Assembly: GCA_029851415.1 (NCBI GenBank)
Contig: CM056744.1
Coordinates: 16,995,268-17,059,267 of the forward strand
Direction of reading: 5' to 3'
Source of the DNA: Eretmocerus hayati
Lineage: Eukaryota; Arthropoda; Insecta; Hymenoptera; Aphelinidae
DNA: 64,000 nucleotides
The notes under the pieces are model-generated. The model was given only the letters and a program-made list of their open reading frames with translations. It made no database searches and had not been told where the DNA came from. Numbering within the stretch: the stretch's first letter is position 1; each line of letters starts with the position of its first letter. The position numbers were made by a program, and so were the translations under genes. Below, piece after piece: positions 48,861 through 60,382 of the stretch.

Positions 48861-49196
48861 GGAGGGGGTCAGGCCTTCGGGTCACGGATTTGGCTGAAAC
48901 TCTGGGAATAGCCTTCTTTCAGCCCCAAAGGAAGATACTTGAAGCTGCGCTTGCCAATGCTGAAACGATTCTGAAAATACAGCATACGAACTATGCATTA
49001 CATTATACCTATATTCGTAAAAAATGGTATATATAGATATACTGTAATGCATATGATTTAGCCTGTAGCTCAAAAATGCTTGAGCGTTGGCAAGCGCGGC
49101 TTTAGGTATCTTCGAGGGTATCTTCTCTTGGGGGGGAAAAAAAGACTATTCCCAGAGTTTCAGCCAAATCCGTGACCCGATGGCCTGACCCCCTCC
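48861..49196. mobile_element. Foldback MITE, 336 bp, GGAGGGGGTC termini
   Basis: Inverted ends GGAGGGGGTCAGGCC and GGCCTGACCCCCTCC enclose arms of about 150 bp. GGATTTGGCTGAAACTCTGG relates it to the inner arms of the foldback at 34310-35328. The centre is a short AT-rich loop near 49020. Confidence 0.75.
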
Positions 49197-49495
49197 TCGT
49201 AATTCTGGAATATACATTGGAGTGAACTAAGTATGTGAGGGGGTTGAAGATGACTGTTCCAACACAGATTTATATTTTAAACTATACAAAGGGACAGTAC
49301 ACAATGTGAAAATTAAGTTTTAGGACTGTATCATCTTGAAGGGAAAAGTTTTACACTTTGAATTTACGAAATATCCTATCTGGGTCTTTCGGATTTCTAA
49401 TAATTTCATATCGTACAATGAGAACGCTAAAATCGACCAATTTTCTCAAATTTCAAACGCGCTGAGAATTAATCAGCAGTTTCTTCACATTGCTC

Positions 49496-49548
49496 ACTTA
49501 TCTTATCCTCGTTTGTAGAGCAATACACAGCTCAAACGAGTAAGATAA
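49496..49548. repeat. Short hairpin
   Basis: CTTATCTTATCCTCGTTTG pairs with CAAACGAGTAAGATAAG across a loop of about 15 bases. No terminator or regulatory role can be assigned. Confidence 0.5.
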
Positions 49549-49731
49549 GATTTCTCTAAACTAAACTATAGTTTGCTTCATGATTCGATGGCGGAATCTC
49601 GTGCTCTTTAAGACGACCTTAAACATTTTGACAATTTTCACCCGTTTGAATCATTTTCACATTATGTAGTTATTATAACGAGTCAAAAAGGCTCGTCAGA
49701 ATCGATTCCCTTTTGAGATATTCTTAACACG

Positions 49732-49960
49732 TTCACTGCAAAGGCAGTTTTACGTAATTTTTGGTTCGTCTTCATCTCGACCCTCATTCTTCGATTGAGG
49801 CAAGTATATAGGAAAAGATCCTGTTGTGACTTATTATTTATGCTCTTCACAAACTCGAACGCCTAGGAAAATGCCTATTTGAAAGATTTTTCGGACAAAT
49901 ATAAATCGGCAAAGATTGAAAAACAAAATATCGTGGGACCCATCGCAGTGAACGTGATAA
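49732..49960. mobile_element. Possible piggyBac-like MITE
   Basis: The inverted termini CACGTTCACTGC and GCAGTGAACGTG are bordered by TTAA on the left and ATAA on the right, which fits a TTAA target with one change. The ~230-bp body is non-coding. A lone end GCAGTGAACGTGTTAC lies at about 63274. Confidence 0.45.
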
Positions 49961-50516
49961 AGAGTTGAGACGCAATAGATTCGAATTTAGATCTTGATTC
50001 AATCCTTTACTGAAAGTATCAAAACATTCGATTCGCATGGTGTTCAGGGGCGATAATTCAAGCGTATTTCAGTTCATTTTAAAGGTCTTGGAATAAACTT
50101 TGAAATGAGCTAAGGTACGTAATATTGCTTGTTAAGAGTAGAGATTGAATTTTCGTATTACTACGACACCTTTTGTCGTGGTGTGACGCATCCGACGTTA
50201 TTGCACGTTCCATTCTGGAGTGGTGGTTTCCATAGATTCACACATTTCTGTGCCTTTTCTCCCTATGGTTGCGCCCATTGCGATTAAAATCATAGTACAT
50301 TGTTCTGAATAGGATAAAAAATCGAATTTTGAATGGGGAAAAATCACAGAAAGCTCAAAGCTGCTCAAAGTTTTGATACCAAACTTCGATTTGGGTTGCG
50401 GTAATAAGGAGTCTGGGGTTATTCACCACTGACGGGGTATCAGTTGCATTCTGTATCATGTATTTCCTATTAGTCAATAAACTCATGAGTCATGAGATCG
50501 AATTGAGGGATATATA

Positions 50517-51289
50517 AGGTAACTGCCTTATTTGCCCCCCATTCAAGTTCTCAAATGTATGCACCCGCAGACCTTGCCGCGCATTTTTTTCATGTTTGTT
50601 ACGTTAAAATATGAGGAAATACACGTTTTGGACCGACCCAAATGACCCGCGCATTTCTTACAACAAAAAAGTGGTTTTCGGTACTTTGGACTTCTTTTTT
50701 GTTGGCCACTAAAAGCTATACCAAACAAAATTAATGTGATCAATTACAACGTACTTTAACTCATTTTGATTATCTTCGTCCCAACTTTGGAAAACTCCTT
50801 GCAGAATTGCAAAATTCAATTTCTAGCCGATTCTACGTCCATATTACTAAAATAAGTGCAGTGTTCCTAATTTGCCCCCCTATTAGTCTTACTCCAAACT
50901 CATTCTTTACTACATCCAAATGCATCAATCTCACTCAAAAAATTCGAAAGGGTGTAAAAAAAGCTACAAAATGACCTAAAGTACGTCTTATTTGGAGATC
51001 TGGGAGGCGAAATATACCTATTATACGAAAAACCCATATAATCTCATGGAAATAGGCCTCTTTTCCGCGTGGGGATATATTAGGAACACACTGTCAAAAA
51101 CTCGCAAAAAATCTTTTTTTGCAAAAATTGAGACAGCTCGGCTCCGATTCATTGAGATTGGACGTACTTTAGCTCATTTCAAAGGTCCTAGAACAAGCTT
51201 TAAAATGAGCTGAAGTACGTTGGAAAATATCGAGGTGAGCCAAAACTATGAGCAGAACAGAAGTATTGGGGGCAAATTAGGCACATTAG
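50517..51289 (+). mobile_element. GTACCC-family MITE, copy D
   Basis: The left end AGGTAACTGCCTTATTTGCC and the inverted right end GGGGGCAAATTAGGCAC are variants of the family termini. The internal block GACGTACTTTAGCTCATTTC at about 51163 is the undisturbed version of the site that is split in copy E. Confidence 0.65.
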
Positions 51290-51703
51290 ACAGTGGCACG
51301 AACATGCCACTGTCCCCACAATCAGTCAACACGAGATGGAGCTCCTTGGCTATCACCAGTTTTGTATGACGTGGCGAGGAACAATGAGTCGTCGCTCGTA
51401 GTTGCATTTTTCGACCATTTTTAATGCACATTCTGCAAATTTTACACGGCATATTTGGCAGTTTTAACGACACGGAATTCCGGTCTCTAGTTATAAGCTT
51501 TGAAATTCGTCATTGTCTTGCCACTAAAAAGTGTTCAAAAGTGCTGTCCATTTGATCAAAAAGCAAAAATACGAGGATCAAGATCGCATTTCCAAGAAGA
51601 GGATTGCTCCATCTCAAATTCTACGGCATTTCGATCCTTGGGTAGCATCTTTGCATTTTTGTCAAACCTATCGTCATTTCCTCAGCACCGTATTCGATCG
51701 TTA
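51290..51703. other. Spacer between MITEs
   Basis: A short hairpin (ACAGTGGCA and TGCCACTGT) lies at 51291-51316. Nothing else is recognised. Confidence 0.35.
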
Positions 51704-52130
51704 CTCTCTCCGAAACCATCAGTGAGAACTCACTGAACTTTAGTTAGTCTGGGATCAACTCTGACTGAATACTTCAGTGAGTAGTTTCAGTGAGTATCCA
51801 CTGAAGTCGCACTGAAACTTCAGTGACCTTGGGTAATCGGGCGAATCCCCATCACTGATTCGCAATCACTGATCCCCATCAGTGATTCGGACCAGTCCCC
51901 ATCACTGAAGTTTCAGTCATGAGGATTCGTCTGACTCCAAAAGCCACTGAAATTTCAGTGATGCTTACTGGAAATTCAATGATGGGGGCTCATCCGACTA
52001 CCGAAGGTCACTGAAGTTTCAGTGCGACTTTAGTGGATACTCACTGAAACTGCTCACTGAAGACTTCAGTCAGAGTTGATCCCAGATTAACTGAAGTTCA
52101 GTGAGCTCTCACTGATGGTTTCGGAGAGAG
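51704..52130. mobile_element. MITE built from a CACTGA/CAGTGA array
   Basis: The termini CTCTCTCCGAAACC and GGTTTCGGAGAGAG are flanked by TA (51702-51703 and 52131-52132). Inverted arms of about 190 bp hold around 18 copies of the hexamer CACTGA or CAGTGA, many arranged as the palindrome CACTGAAGTTTCAGTG. Tc1/mariner-type mobilisation is inferred from the TA target. Confidence 0.8.
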
Positions 52131-52132
52131 TA

Positions 52133-53160
52133 GATACAAGTTATTTTAATCATTCTCTATTTTCATGAGATTGACAAAACATCATTTGAGTAAATCTTAC
52201 AGCTAAGCCATATCTAGATTATCCCGAACAAACCAATAATTTTCCAATTCATATTAAACCGATGACTAAAAGTATCCACGTAATGTGGATCTGCCTGGAA
52301 ACCGATCATATTTGTGATATAGCTGTGCTCAGATACATATATCGCAAAAATCTAAAAAAAATCTCAAAAATCTGTAAAGATGCCGAGGGTGTATTCGCAC
52401 GACGATGAAGTTCCCATCTATGCCTCTACTATGTAAAATGAAAATGGGAACAACTAGGAAACTCTCATTTTGTAATTTTGCCATTTTTTGTAGTTCTACG
52501 TCTAGTTGATGATTTTTTTCGAATCAGAAAAGTTTTCCTAGTCTGAGAAGTGGATCCCAGGTTAAAAAAAACTCGTCCACCCTTACCCTTGGTTCAACTT
52601 CGATTGATTCTATACCGTTAATTCATCCTCAATCCTGCCGAAGGGGTTGGTTAACCTGACATGTACAATATGTATATCATAGGTAACGATGTCATTACTC
52701 TTTGAATTTTTGAATAGTGGTACGATTGTTAATGACCATATACCTATAGTCATACCATCGCACAAGTATCCAAGTGTCTTTTACATATTTTATGATGAGA
52801 TAATGACGTGTCTCATTGATATATCCTAACCACGTACCACTGAATAAACTAGAAAAAGCCTGCCGCACAATGCATTCTGCTCTTTATGAGTATGCATCAA
52901 ATGTTAAAATTTTAATCCATTCTGTAACAACATAACGAGCTGCTTCTTTGAACTTAGGGTGAATAATGGATATACATCATGTAATGATGATGATCCAGTG
53001 AATTTCCGCAAAAGTCACACTTATGGAGTGCAACGAAGAGTAGAGCAAAGTGCATGAGTGCATGAGATCATGAACTTTGAATTTTTTCATGAGTCAATAT
53101 TCCTTAATTTTATATTTTGAACGAAACACAGATTATAATAGTATGTTTTGAACCAAGTTC
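52133..53160. other. Non-coding DNA, nothing recognised
   Basis: AT-rich DNA without a supported gene or repeat. Confidence 0.35.
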
Positions 53161-53162
53161 AT

Positions 53163-53248
53163 AAGGTTGTAGCTCGCTTCTGAGCGATTGGTTTTCGGCC
53201 CGAGCCGCAGGCGAGGGTCGAAATAATCGCTCGGAAGCGGGGAACCTC
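53163..53248 (-). repeat. G+C-rich hairpin module, copy 3
   Basis: The inverted counterpart of 33414-33498, with TTGTAGCTCGCTTCTGAGC at one end and CGGAAGCGGGGAACCTC at the other. Flanking sequence with CATCGGAGAATTGCATAAAA is also shared, in inverted form, with copy 1. Confidence 0.7.
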
Positions 53249-53315
53249 AAGAACGGGATGCAAATACTATTTTATGCAATTTTCGAGCACCCAAACATCG
53301 GAGAATTGCATAAAA

Positions 53316-55083
53316 TAAGTATACCCAACATGCCCCCTGTATCTAACATGCCCCATATACCGACCTCAGAAGTGAACATTTATTGACCTTTGCGAAACTT
53401 TTTTTAACTCATTTGACTCTTTTTTCAAGACCCTCAGAATCAGTCTTTTGGAGTTGCAAAATTTGGATTCTCGAGCAATTTTATGAGTAAAGTACGGAGA
53501 TCATTTGCAAAACTAGAGGCCAAAATTAGTATGTACCCAACATGCCATCATGTGGTCATTTCGAAAGAAAGTGCAGCACGACCTGTTATATACCACGCAG
53601 AATGTGTTTATCGCGTGAAAATGGGTAGGAAATAGTGTTTTGGACCAGCAAAAAGTTCCAAATGTGGTTGCACGCCGATAAAAACAATTTTATGCAATCA
53701 ATCACCGATGTACATAGTTCTTTGAGGAAAACTGAGTCAGCTCGACTCCAGTTGATGAAAATCAGACGTACCGTTGACCGGGGTAACTTTGGAACAAAAA
53801 TTGCATTTTTTCCTCAAACCTCGCCAAACTTGTACGTTTTGCATCAGAAGCGCATTGTATCTGTAGTTAATCGAAAGCTATTACAGTTTCAGCTTTTGAT
53901 TGCGGTGCTTATGAGGTCCAGTGGAATCTCTGGTTGGAGCAAAGAGCGCTGAAAGTCGTGCTCCAAAGTTGAACACAGACTGGGGTAGCTTTGGAACAGA
54001 AATTGTTATCATTTATTATTCGTCAATTAATTCATAAAAAAAGTCACGCAATCGATTTTCACCACCAGTAATCGAAAGTTGAGTGTCTCTAACTTTCCAT
54101 TGACCTATTGTAAGAGTCCATTTGGTTGAATTCAACTTCTACAATCGAACATAGACACCTTTAGCATATCTCACTGTCTGCACCACGGCTGAGTCTCGAG
54201 GGGGAAAATACCTCCACAGTCGGTTTCTGACAAAAACTGCCATATCTCGGGTTCCGTAGGTTGAAATGAGACGTTCTTCGGCTCATTTTGAAGCTCTCAT
54301 CAACGATTACTCAAGTAAGTAGGATTTGATGATGATATAGAAATTGGGAGATAATTTAGAGTACATGAAGAAGTGTTCCAAAGTTGTCCCGGTGAAAAAA
54401 AAAACAACATACTTGTCAGTTCTTACTCTACAAAATTGGAACTGGCTAAGGATACTCCAATGTAACAATGAATTCGCCCAGATATGTGTACAGACAAGTG
54501 GAATCTAGCTCAGCTACCTTGGATTCGACCTGCTATAGTCGGAACCACACCACTTTTTCCGAGAGGCTGTTTATTGGATTGAAAACATACTTTTGAAGAA
54601 GTCAGTTTATAAATGGACCCACAACTGATGGAGGACCTCGCGACAGTACAAAACATTGTTTATGCTTGTCCCAAGTGGCTCAGCTGATCATCTGCCTAGC
54701 CAACTGTGCGTGATAACCACTCTATCATAGGTTGTTCCAAAGTTACCCCGGTTGACGGTACTTTAGCTCTTTTTCAGGGCCTTGAAAGAAGCTTACGAAT
54801 GAACTAAAGTACATAGGAAAATGTTGATATGGATCAAAGTTGTTGAGAAAGTGGCTTAACGGGGGCAAGTTGGGTACGCCCTTCCACGAACTCACGAAAA
54901 ATCACTTTTTGAGAAAATCGTGATAGCTCGGGTCTCCTCGGTCAAAATTGAACTCACTTTAGCTTACTGTAAAGATCTTGGAACAAGCTTCCAAATGCGA
55001 TAAAGTTGAAAAATATTAGGGTGGGTCAAAACTATTGGCGAAACGACTCAAGCGGGGCCTTGTAGGGTACATTTACTATACCT
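53316..55083 (+). mobile_element. GTACCC-family MITE, copy E, carrying a nested element
   Basis: The left end has GTATACCCAACATGCCCCC, the right end the inverted GGGGGCAAGTTGGGTAC at about 54860 and a terminal GGGTACATTTACTATACCT. It is interrupted at 53772 by a 986-bp GGGGTAAC-family insertion. Without that insertion it would be about 0.78 kb, the size of copies A and D. Confidence 0.65.
53772..54757. mobile_element. GGGGTAAC-family element with GTAC duplication, copy 2 (nested)
   Basis: The ends are CGTTGACCGGGGTAAC and, inverted, CGTCAACCGGGGTAAC, flanked by GTAC at 53768-53771 and 54758-54761. Removing the element and one GTAC restores GACGTACTTTAGCT, which is intact in copy D at about 51164. 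The body matches the copy at 39958-40810 over long stretches (GAAGCGCATTGTAT, AAAGTCGTG). Confidence 0.85.
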
Positions 55084-55809
55084 CATTTGTGACGGAGTGG
55101 GATAAACCTCATGGGCTAATAATTTTAGAAGTGATTTCAATTCTGAGGTCGATAGAGATATTTATCCTATCAAATTTTTAAATTAATACGAGAATTTCAT
55201 CTTTCTGCGTGGCATTCGAGAACTAATGCTTGCAAACGTCTGACTTCACAAGACGAAGAAAATGATTCATTGCAGCAAAAGTTCCATTTGAATTAGTGTT
55301 ATTCGTGTTGAAGCACGATATAAAATCATCTTGTCCAAATACATTTTTGACCATTTCATTTCAATCAAAATAACTGATACTTTTAGCCGAATCTGTAGTT
55401 TTCTAAATTATCCTCTATTCAATAGAATTTCAAAAGAGCATCCGAGATTTTTAGATAATAGTAATGAAGAATAATTTTTTTCTGTGAATTTTAGTCTCGT
55501 CATAATACAACACTCTTCGAGTTCTGGTTTCCACCAGACGAACTAATTGCCTCAATGCTCCGAATGAATACCACCCAGTTTCATAAATTCTGAACTTTCC
55601 AAACAAAGAAAAAAAGAAAATTATTTAAAACATGAATAATTCTCAAACCTATCTAATATGCAATTGCAACCACCGCAAGAGATATTCAATGCCTCGTTGC
55701 GCAGCATCGTGAGTTTATATCTCTATATACTCTACAAAACGGTAAGAGTCGGTTCTCTCTGTATAAGAAAGAGATAGAGCGAAAGATGAGGCTATAGTAC
55801 TGTATAAAA

Positions 55810-55847
55810 AGAGAGAGAGAGAGAGAAAGAGAAAGAGAGAGAGAGAA
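55810..55847. repeat. (GA)n microsatellite
   Basis: Mostly GA units with three A insertions. Confidence 0.9.
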
Positions 55848-57705
55848 AACGATTGCACCGACCTACATACAAGACAAGCCACCCAGAGCTGATGTTCAGA
55901 GCAGCGCGGGGCTTGCGCAAGGTTTGAGCTCTCTGGCTATGTTATATCTCGACGATGTATGCCGAGGCTTTACTTTGCAAAAACGAACTGAGAATGAGAC
56001 TGACGATCTAGAGGGTGAAATCTATATACGAACCTTGTAGTTCCTAGGTACACTGGATCTCGATCTTATGTGGGTAATTGATGCTTGAGGGTAGATTTTA
56101 TAAAAAATTTTATTGTAGGTTATGATGAATGTGGATGAACTTCATAGTGGAATTGGTGCTGATAATGATATTTTATGAGATATCGTAGGTTTTGACGGAT
56201 ATTTTTGAGCTTTGACGATTACAAAATTACATATTATCTCAATAGACCACTTCTTGGTTAGTTCTCTAGATTGGAATTTTCTCCTTATTATTGCGAATAA
56301 TTAGTCATTTTTTTAAGGTCAGAAAAATATGGCTCTTTCGAATTTTGCAATAATTCTTTCATGTGATCCCAAACAGTATACATTCTCATTGAATTAGAAT
56401 TTCTTCGGATAAATCATTGCCGAGATGTATTCCCGAGTGTATTCTAGATTTATAAAATTCATCAAGTTTCAGGATGATTTTGTTATCTCTAATTCTGGGA
56501 TGACCTAAATTTGAGCTGAATTACGAGTTTTCAAAAGTACTCGACAAGGTTGATGCCCCTAAAAACTTTTCTGTGAGGAGAAAAAAGTATCCTGTCCTTA
56601 TACAATTTATAGTGAACCCACCGAGCTGAGATCGATCACGACCTGGTTTACTTTATCTGATGTGGGATATATCTGATTGATGTATGCGGTTTCCCGTTTG
56701 TGATAGGGATAAAAATTGTATGAGATGACGTTCGTATTGTACAATGAGGTTAAATGAACAGGAATTCCTGGATCCTCTAGGCTGACCATGTGGAAAAAGT
56801 TCAACAACATGTACTCCGTTGTTTTACAGAACAATCTGAAATTGACGGAATTCGATTACCGTATTACAAAGTGATATTGTATTGAAGAGTACATCATTAT
56901 CGTTCACTGGTATGTGATACCATACCTCGTTCCTTTCTTCAAAGAATCGAAAGTCGAGTGCTCCACATGATTTTAGAAAGAGTTCTTCACACTAAAACAG
57001 AGATTTAGTACTTGTTTAAAGTTTCCTACCCTTCCAAAAGAATCCAGTGACTCTGAAAATGGATGCGGGGTATTTTTCCCGCACATGATGTTGAGTATAG
57101 TGCAACAATTCTAATGTTGCCTTCCGCTATCATGAAATTTTATTTACATTTTTTCCCAAGACCACTCCTGAATGATCTCCATCGGAGTCTTCATCCTTGC
57201 CCGGCTTATCACTGCTTCATCAAAAAATACTTTATTCACCGGGAAAATTTTTATGGAATTTGAAAAATTTGATCAGTACATTTGGATAGAGAAGCATTGA
57301 AAATTTCGAGCCAAATTTTTTTCATTAAAATTTATTTTCTTTCTTTATATTGACTTGCATTTTCCACTGTTAGATTGAAAGCCGTCCAATTAAATCAACA
57401 CATCTCTCAAGAAAAACATTTGAGTTCCTAAATGAAGCTTTGACAAAGATAGATACGGTAAAATTTCCAACCGGATGAAGATATAATGAAATTCAACGCT
57501 CCTAGCTCAACCAAAATTCGACTTTCGTCGACTTCCTCCCAAAATAGTTGAAACGTATCCAGAGCTATAGTGATACCCGCCATTGGTGCATTTCCTTTAG
57601 GGAGGCTCGACTCGCCGTATCGTCAAATTTTTAAAACGTTTTTTTTTATCTTTTCGAACGCAAACTCCGCAGTAGATTGTACAACATATATACATGTATA
57701 CTATA

Positions 57706-57752
57706 CTGATAAGCCGGTAACCTATACATTGTATAGGTTACCGTTTTATCAG
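57706..57752. repeat. Strong 47-bp hairpin
   Basis: CGGTAACCTATAC pairs perfectly with GTATAGGTTACCG across ATT, and the stem extends outward with CTGATAA and TTATCAG after a 2-base mismatch. There is no T tract or gene next to it to suggest a terminator. Confidence 0.8.
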
Positions 57753-59088
57753 TTCCGGATATGGAAGTTATCAAATACTCGCACGTAAAGGCCGCCGATC
57801 GTAGGGTCAACACAAAAAAATCATGATTTAGGGTGAAATTCTCTGCGCTCTTTCAATTAAAGAAATTTCGACATGTTTCATTCGTATCTCAACTTCGTTT
57901 CCATTCCGATTTTCTTTTACCATACTTCTTCTAAATCATTCAATTCAACGCCTGGTCTACATAGCTGCTTATCGAAAATTTTTTACGTCATACAAAAAGT
58001 AATGAATATCCTTCCATCTGGCAATATCATTATTCTACATGTATTACTGTATGAAAGAATTTATGAAATTCAGACAACAACTCAAGGCTGCCGTTTCAAA
58101 AATGTGCCAATAGGTCTAAGCTCTGTGAGGTACGTTCATATATGGGAGATTTCAGGTCACCCTAAGGGTCATTTCAGTTTTTTAACATGCCTTATTCATT
58201 GAAATATATGGAAAACGAATGGCTATTCATAAACTTTGGCACAAGCAAATTGAGAGTCTTGGTTCGGAAAGAATCGTAGGAATTGGAAGAATTGGAAATC
58301 GATCGATATAACACTTTAATCGAAAAAAAACGTGGAAAAATCGGAATTTCAACAGAACTGTGACTTTAGTGAAAAATGCTTGGAAACCCAACCGAGGAAA
58401 AGGCAATCGGTTTCATTCATAATGGAATTTTATTTTATGAATGCATGTGTGGTACACTGAGCAACAGCATTTTGGGTCAAAAATAGTGCAGACGACGATT
58501 CTCTGATGTTCGCGCGTTTTCCGACGTAGAAACCGAATCCGACCCCTATTTTGCGCCTACGCGTCAGAATTTTTTCAAATCACAAAATTGGTTTTCCTGC
58601 AAACAACGATTTTTATAATATTTTCTAATTCTGTTCATTTAAAAATTTGTTGGCTCATCCTTGTATAAACTACCAGGGGCGTACCGGGGCTATCAACTCC
58701 TAAGTAGTTCGACTTGCTGAACAAAATGACAGTATGTTCAAGAGGCTAGGATGCGTCCAAAACGAAAAACGAGCTAATCCTTCGAGTTTCTAGCAAGATT
58801 TGACTAATTTCGCAATAAATCTAAAAAATGCTCACAAAATCAACCAGAGACATCCTTTCTGAGCTCACAAAGGCGCTTTTTCTTCGTTTTCATGTATACA
58901 TTGAAGAAAACAATACGCCCTTGGCCCGCTATAAGAATGAGCAACGAGATGAATATGAATCTACGAAATAACAAAAAACTTGAGGGAATCAGTGGTAAGA
59001 TTCGGTTTCTAAGTCAAAAAATACACAAGAAAATAGTTGACCGGCGAATGCACCATTTTTGACCTAAAATTTAATTGTCCAGTATCAT

Positions 59089-60371
59089 GATATGATATGA
59101 TATATAAGGCTCTCGAAGACTCGGTGGTCTTATGGCCGCAACCACGTCCTTTGGCCACTGGAGAGTTGGATGGAAGCAGCCAGGGGGGTGGTCGTGTCTA
59201 GGCGAAATTGAGGATTGGTACGCAGCTGCATTCAGATGTTCTTGGTGGAGAGGCCCGCTAGCCACGCGTACGCTCTCGCCTTCGCGACCATGGGAGGGGA
59301 AATGGGTTTTCAGGTTGTTCTTCTTAACGCATCGACGTATTGTCACCATATAGACCTGTTTCGTGCTTGTGCTGTCCACTCCCTTCTGCTGCACCCTACT
59401 CCCGCCAGGTCTTCCCGTACCTTATTATTCCATCGTATCCGAGGTCGACCCGGTGATCTTGGAAGTTTGATATGACTTTCCATGACTTCGCGAGCCATTC
59501 TACATTCTCCCATCCTGGTCACGTGTCCCGCCCATCTGGCTCGTTGAATTTTGATCATTTGTACTATTCGCGGAGTTCGGTACAGTCTATCGAGTTCATT
59601 GTTGTGTAGTCTCCTCCAGCGACCAGTCCTCGTGTCTAATTTCATTCCGAGAATGCTTCTCAGGATTTTATTCTCGAAGGACGCGAGTTTGCACATTTGT
59701 CCCTTCATTAGTGCCCATGTTTCGCACCCGTATAAAACCACCGGCCGAGCTATGCTTCTGTACAAGGTGAGCTTTGACTCGCGTGTCAGTAGCTTATTTC
59801 GCAGTAGTTTTCGGATAGAGTTGTAGCTCTTGCAACCCGCGTTGATTCTATTGGCGATTTCTTCGTTGATGTCGTTATTCTTATTGATTATCGCACCGAG
59901 ATATTTGAAGTTTGGTACGGCTTCAAACGAGAAGTTTCCGGCCTGTAGGAATTCAGTGTCGTGTATGTCTGGGTTCCTGTCTGATCCCATGTATTTGATT
60001 TTGTCTTCGCTAATTTCCAATCCGACCTCTTTCGCTCCCTTGATGATGATCCCAGCGTTATGTATCACGGCTTCTTTACTATCCCCGATAACGTCCAAGT
60101 AGACTGCGTATCCTAGGACCTGGATGAGCTGGCGAACCCCGATCATTGGGAGACCTTTCGTGCTTTGTACTAGTTGTCTGATAACATATTCTAGGATGAA
60201 GTTGAACAACGGAGGTGAAATCGCGTCCCCCTGTTTCAGACTGTTCTCAATGATAAATGGCTCCGATAGGCTTTGCCCGATCCTTACTCTCCCTTTCTTC
60301 CCCTCCAGTGTAACTTCTATCATTCTCACTAGCTTACTCGGTATACCTAAAAATTTGAGAATGAAGTACAT
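59089..60371 (-). mobile_element. 5'-truncated non-LTR retrotransposon (LINE)
   Basis: The insertion is bounded by an 11-bp direct repeat, TCCAGTATCAT, at 59078-59088 and 60372-60382. On the minus strand it begins inside a reverse transcriptase gene and ends with a short (ATATC)n tail. This is typical of target-primed reverse transcription with 5' truncation. A tail of short tandem units rather than poly(A) is common in RTE-like LINEs (family knowledge), so an RTE-like affiliation is inferred. Confidence 0.9.
59343..60371 (-). pseudogene. Reverse transcriptase fragment with damaged active site
   Basis: A 342-residue frame encodes the C-terminal part of a LINE ORF2: the NSLKQGDAISPPLFNFILE segment (about 42-60), then fingers, palm and thumb remnants and the tail motifs RARWAGHVTRM and GRPRIRWNNKVREDL. 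The catalytic YADD box expected at about 88-91 reads YAVY, so both Asp are lost and polymerase activity is unlikely. The apparent ATG lies exactly at the truncation point and is not a natural start. The frame is otherwise intact, which suggests a fairly recent insertion of an already defective or later mutated copy. Confidence 0.85.
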
Positions 60372-60382
60372 TCCAGTATCAT

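Larger units (their letters stand above)
55084..59077. other. Non-coding DNA with a GA microsatellite and a hairpin
   Basis: No gene is supported. A (GA)n tract at 55810-55847 is followed by a G+C-richer stretch (about 55850-56040) that might be regulatory. A hairpin lies at 57706-57752. The open frames at 57570-57788 and 57873-58202 have no recognisable features. Confidence 0.35.

Noticed and set aside
57706..57752. Hairpin considered as a transcription terminator
   Set aside because: No adjacent gene and no T tract; intrinsic terminators are not expected in an insect nuclear genome.
57873..58202. 109-codon plus-strand frame
   Set aside because: No domain or splice context; typical of chance frames here.
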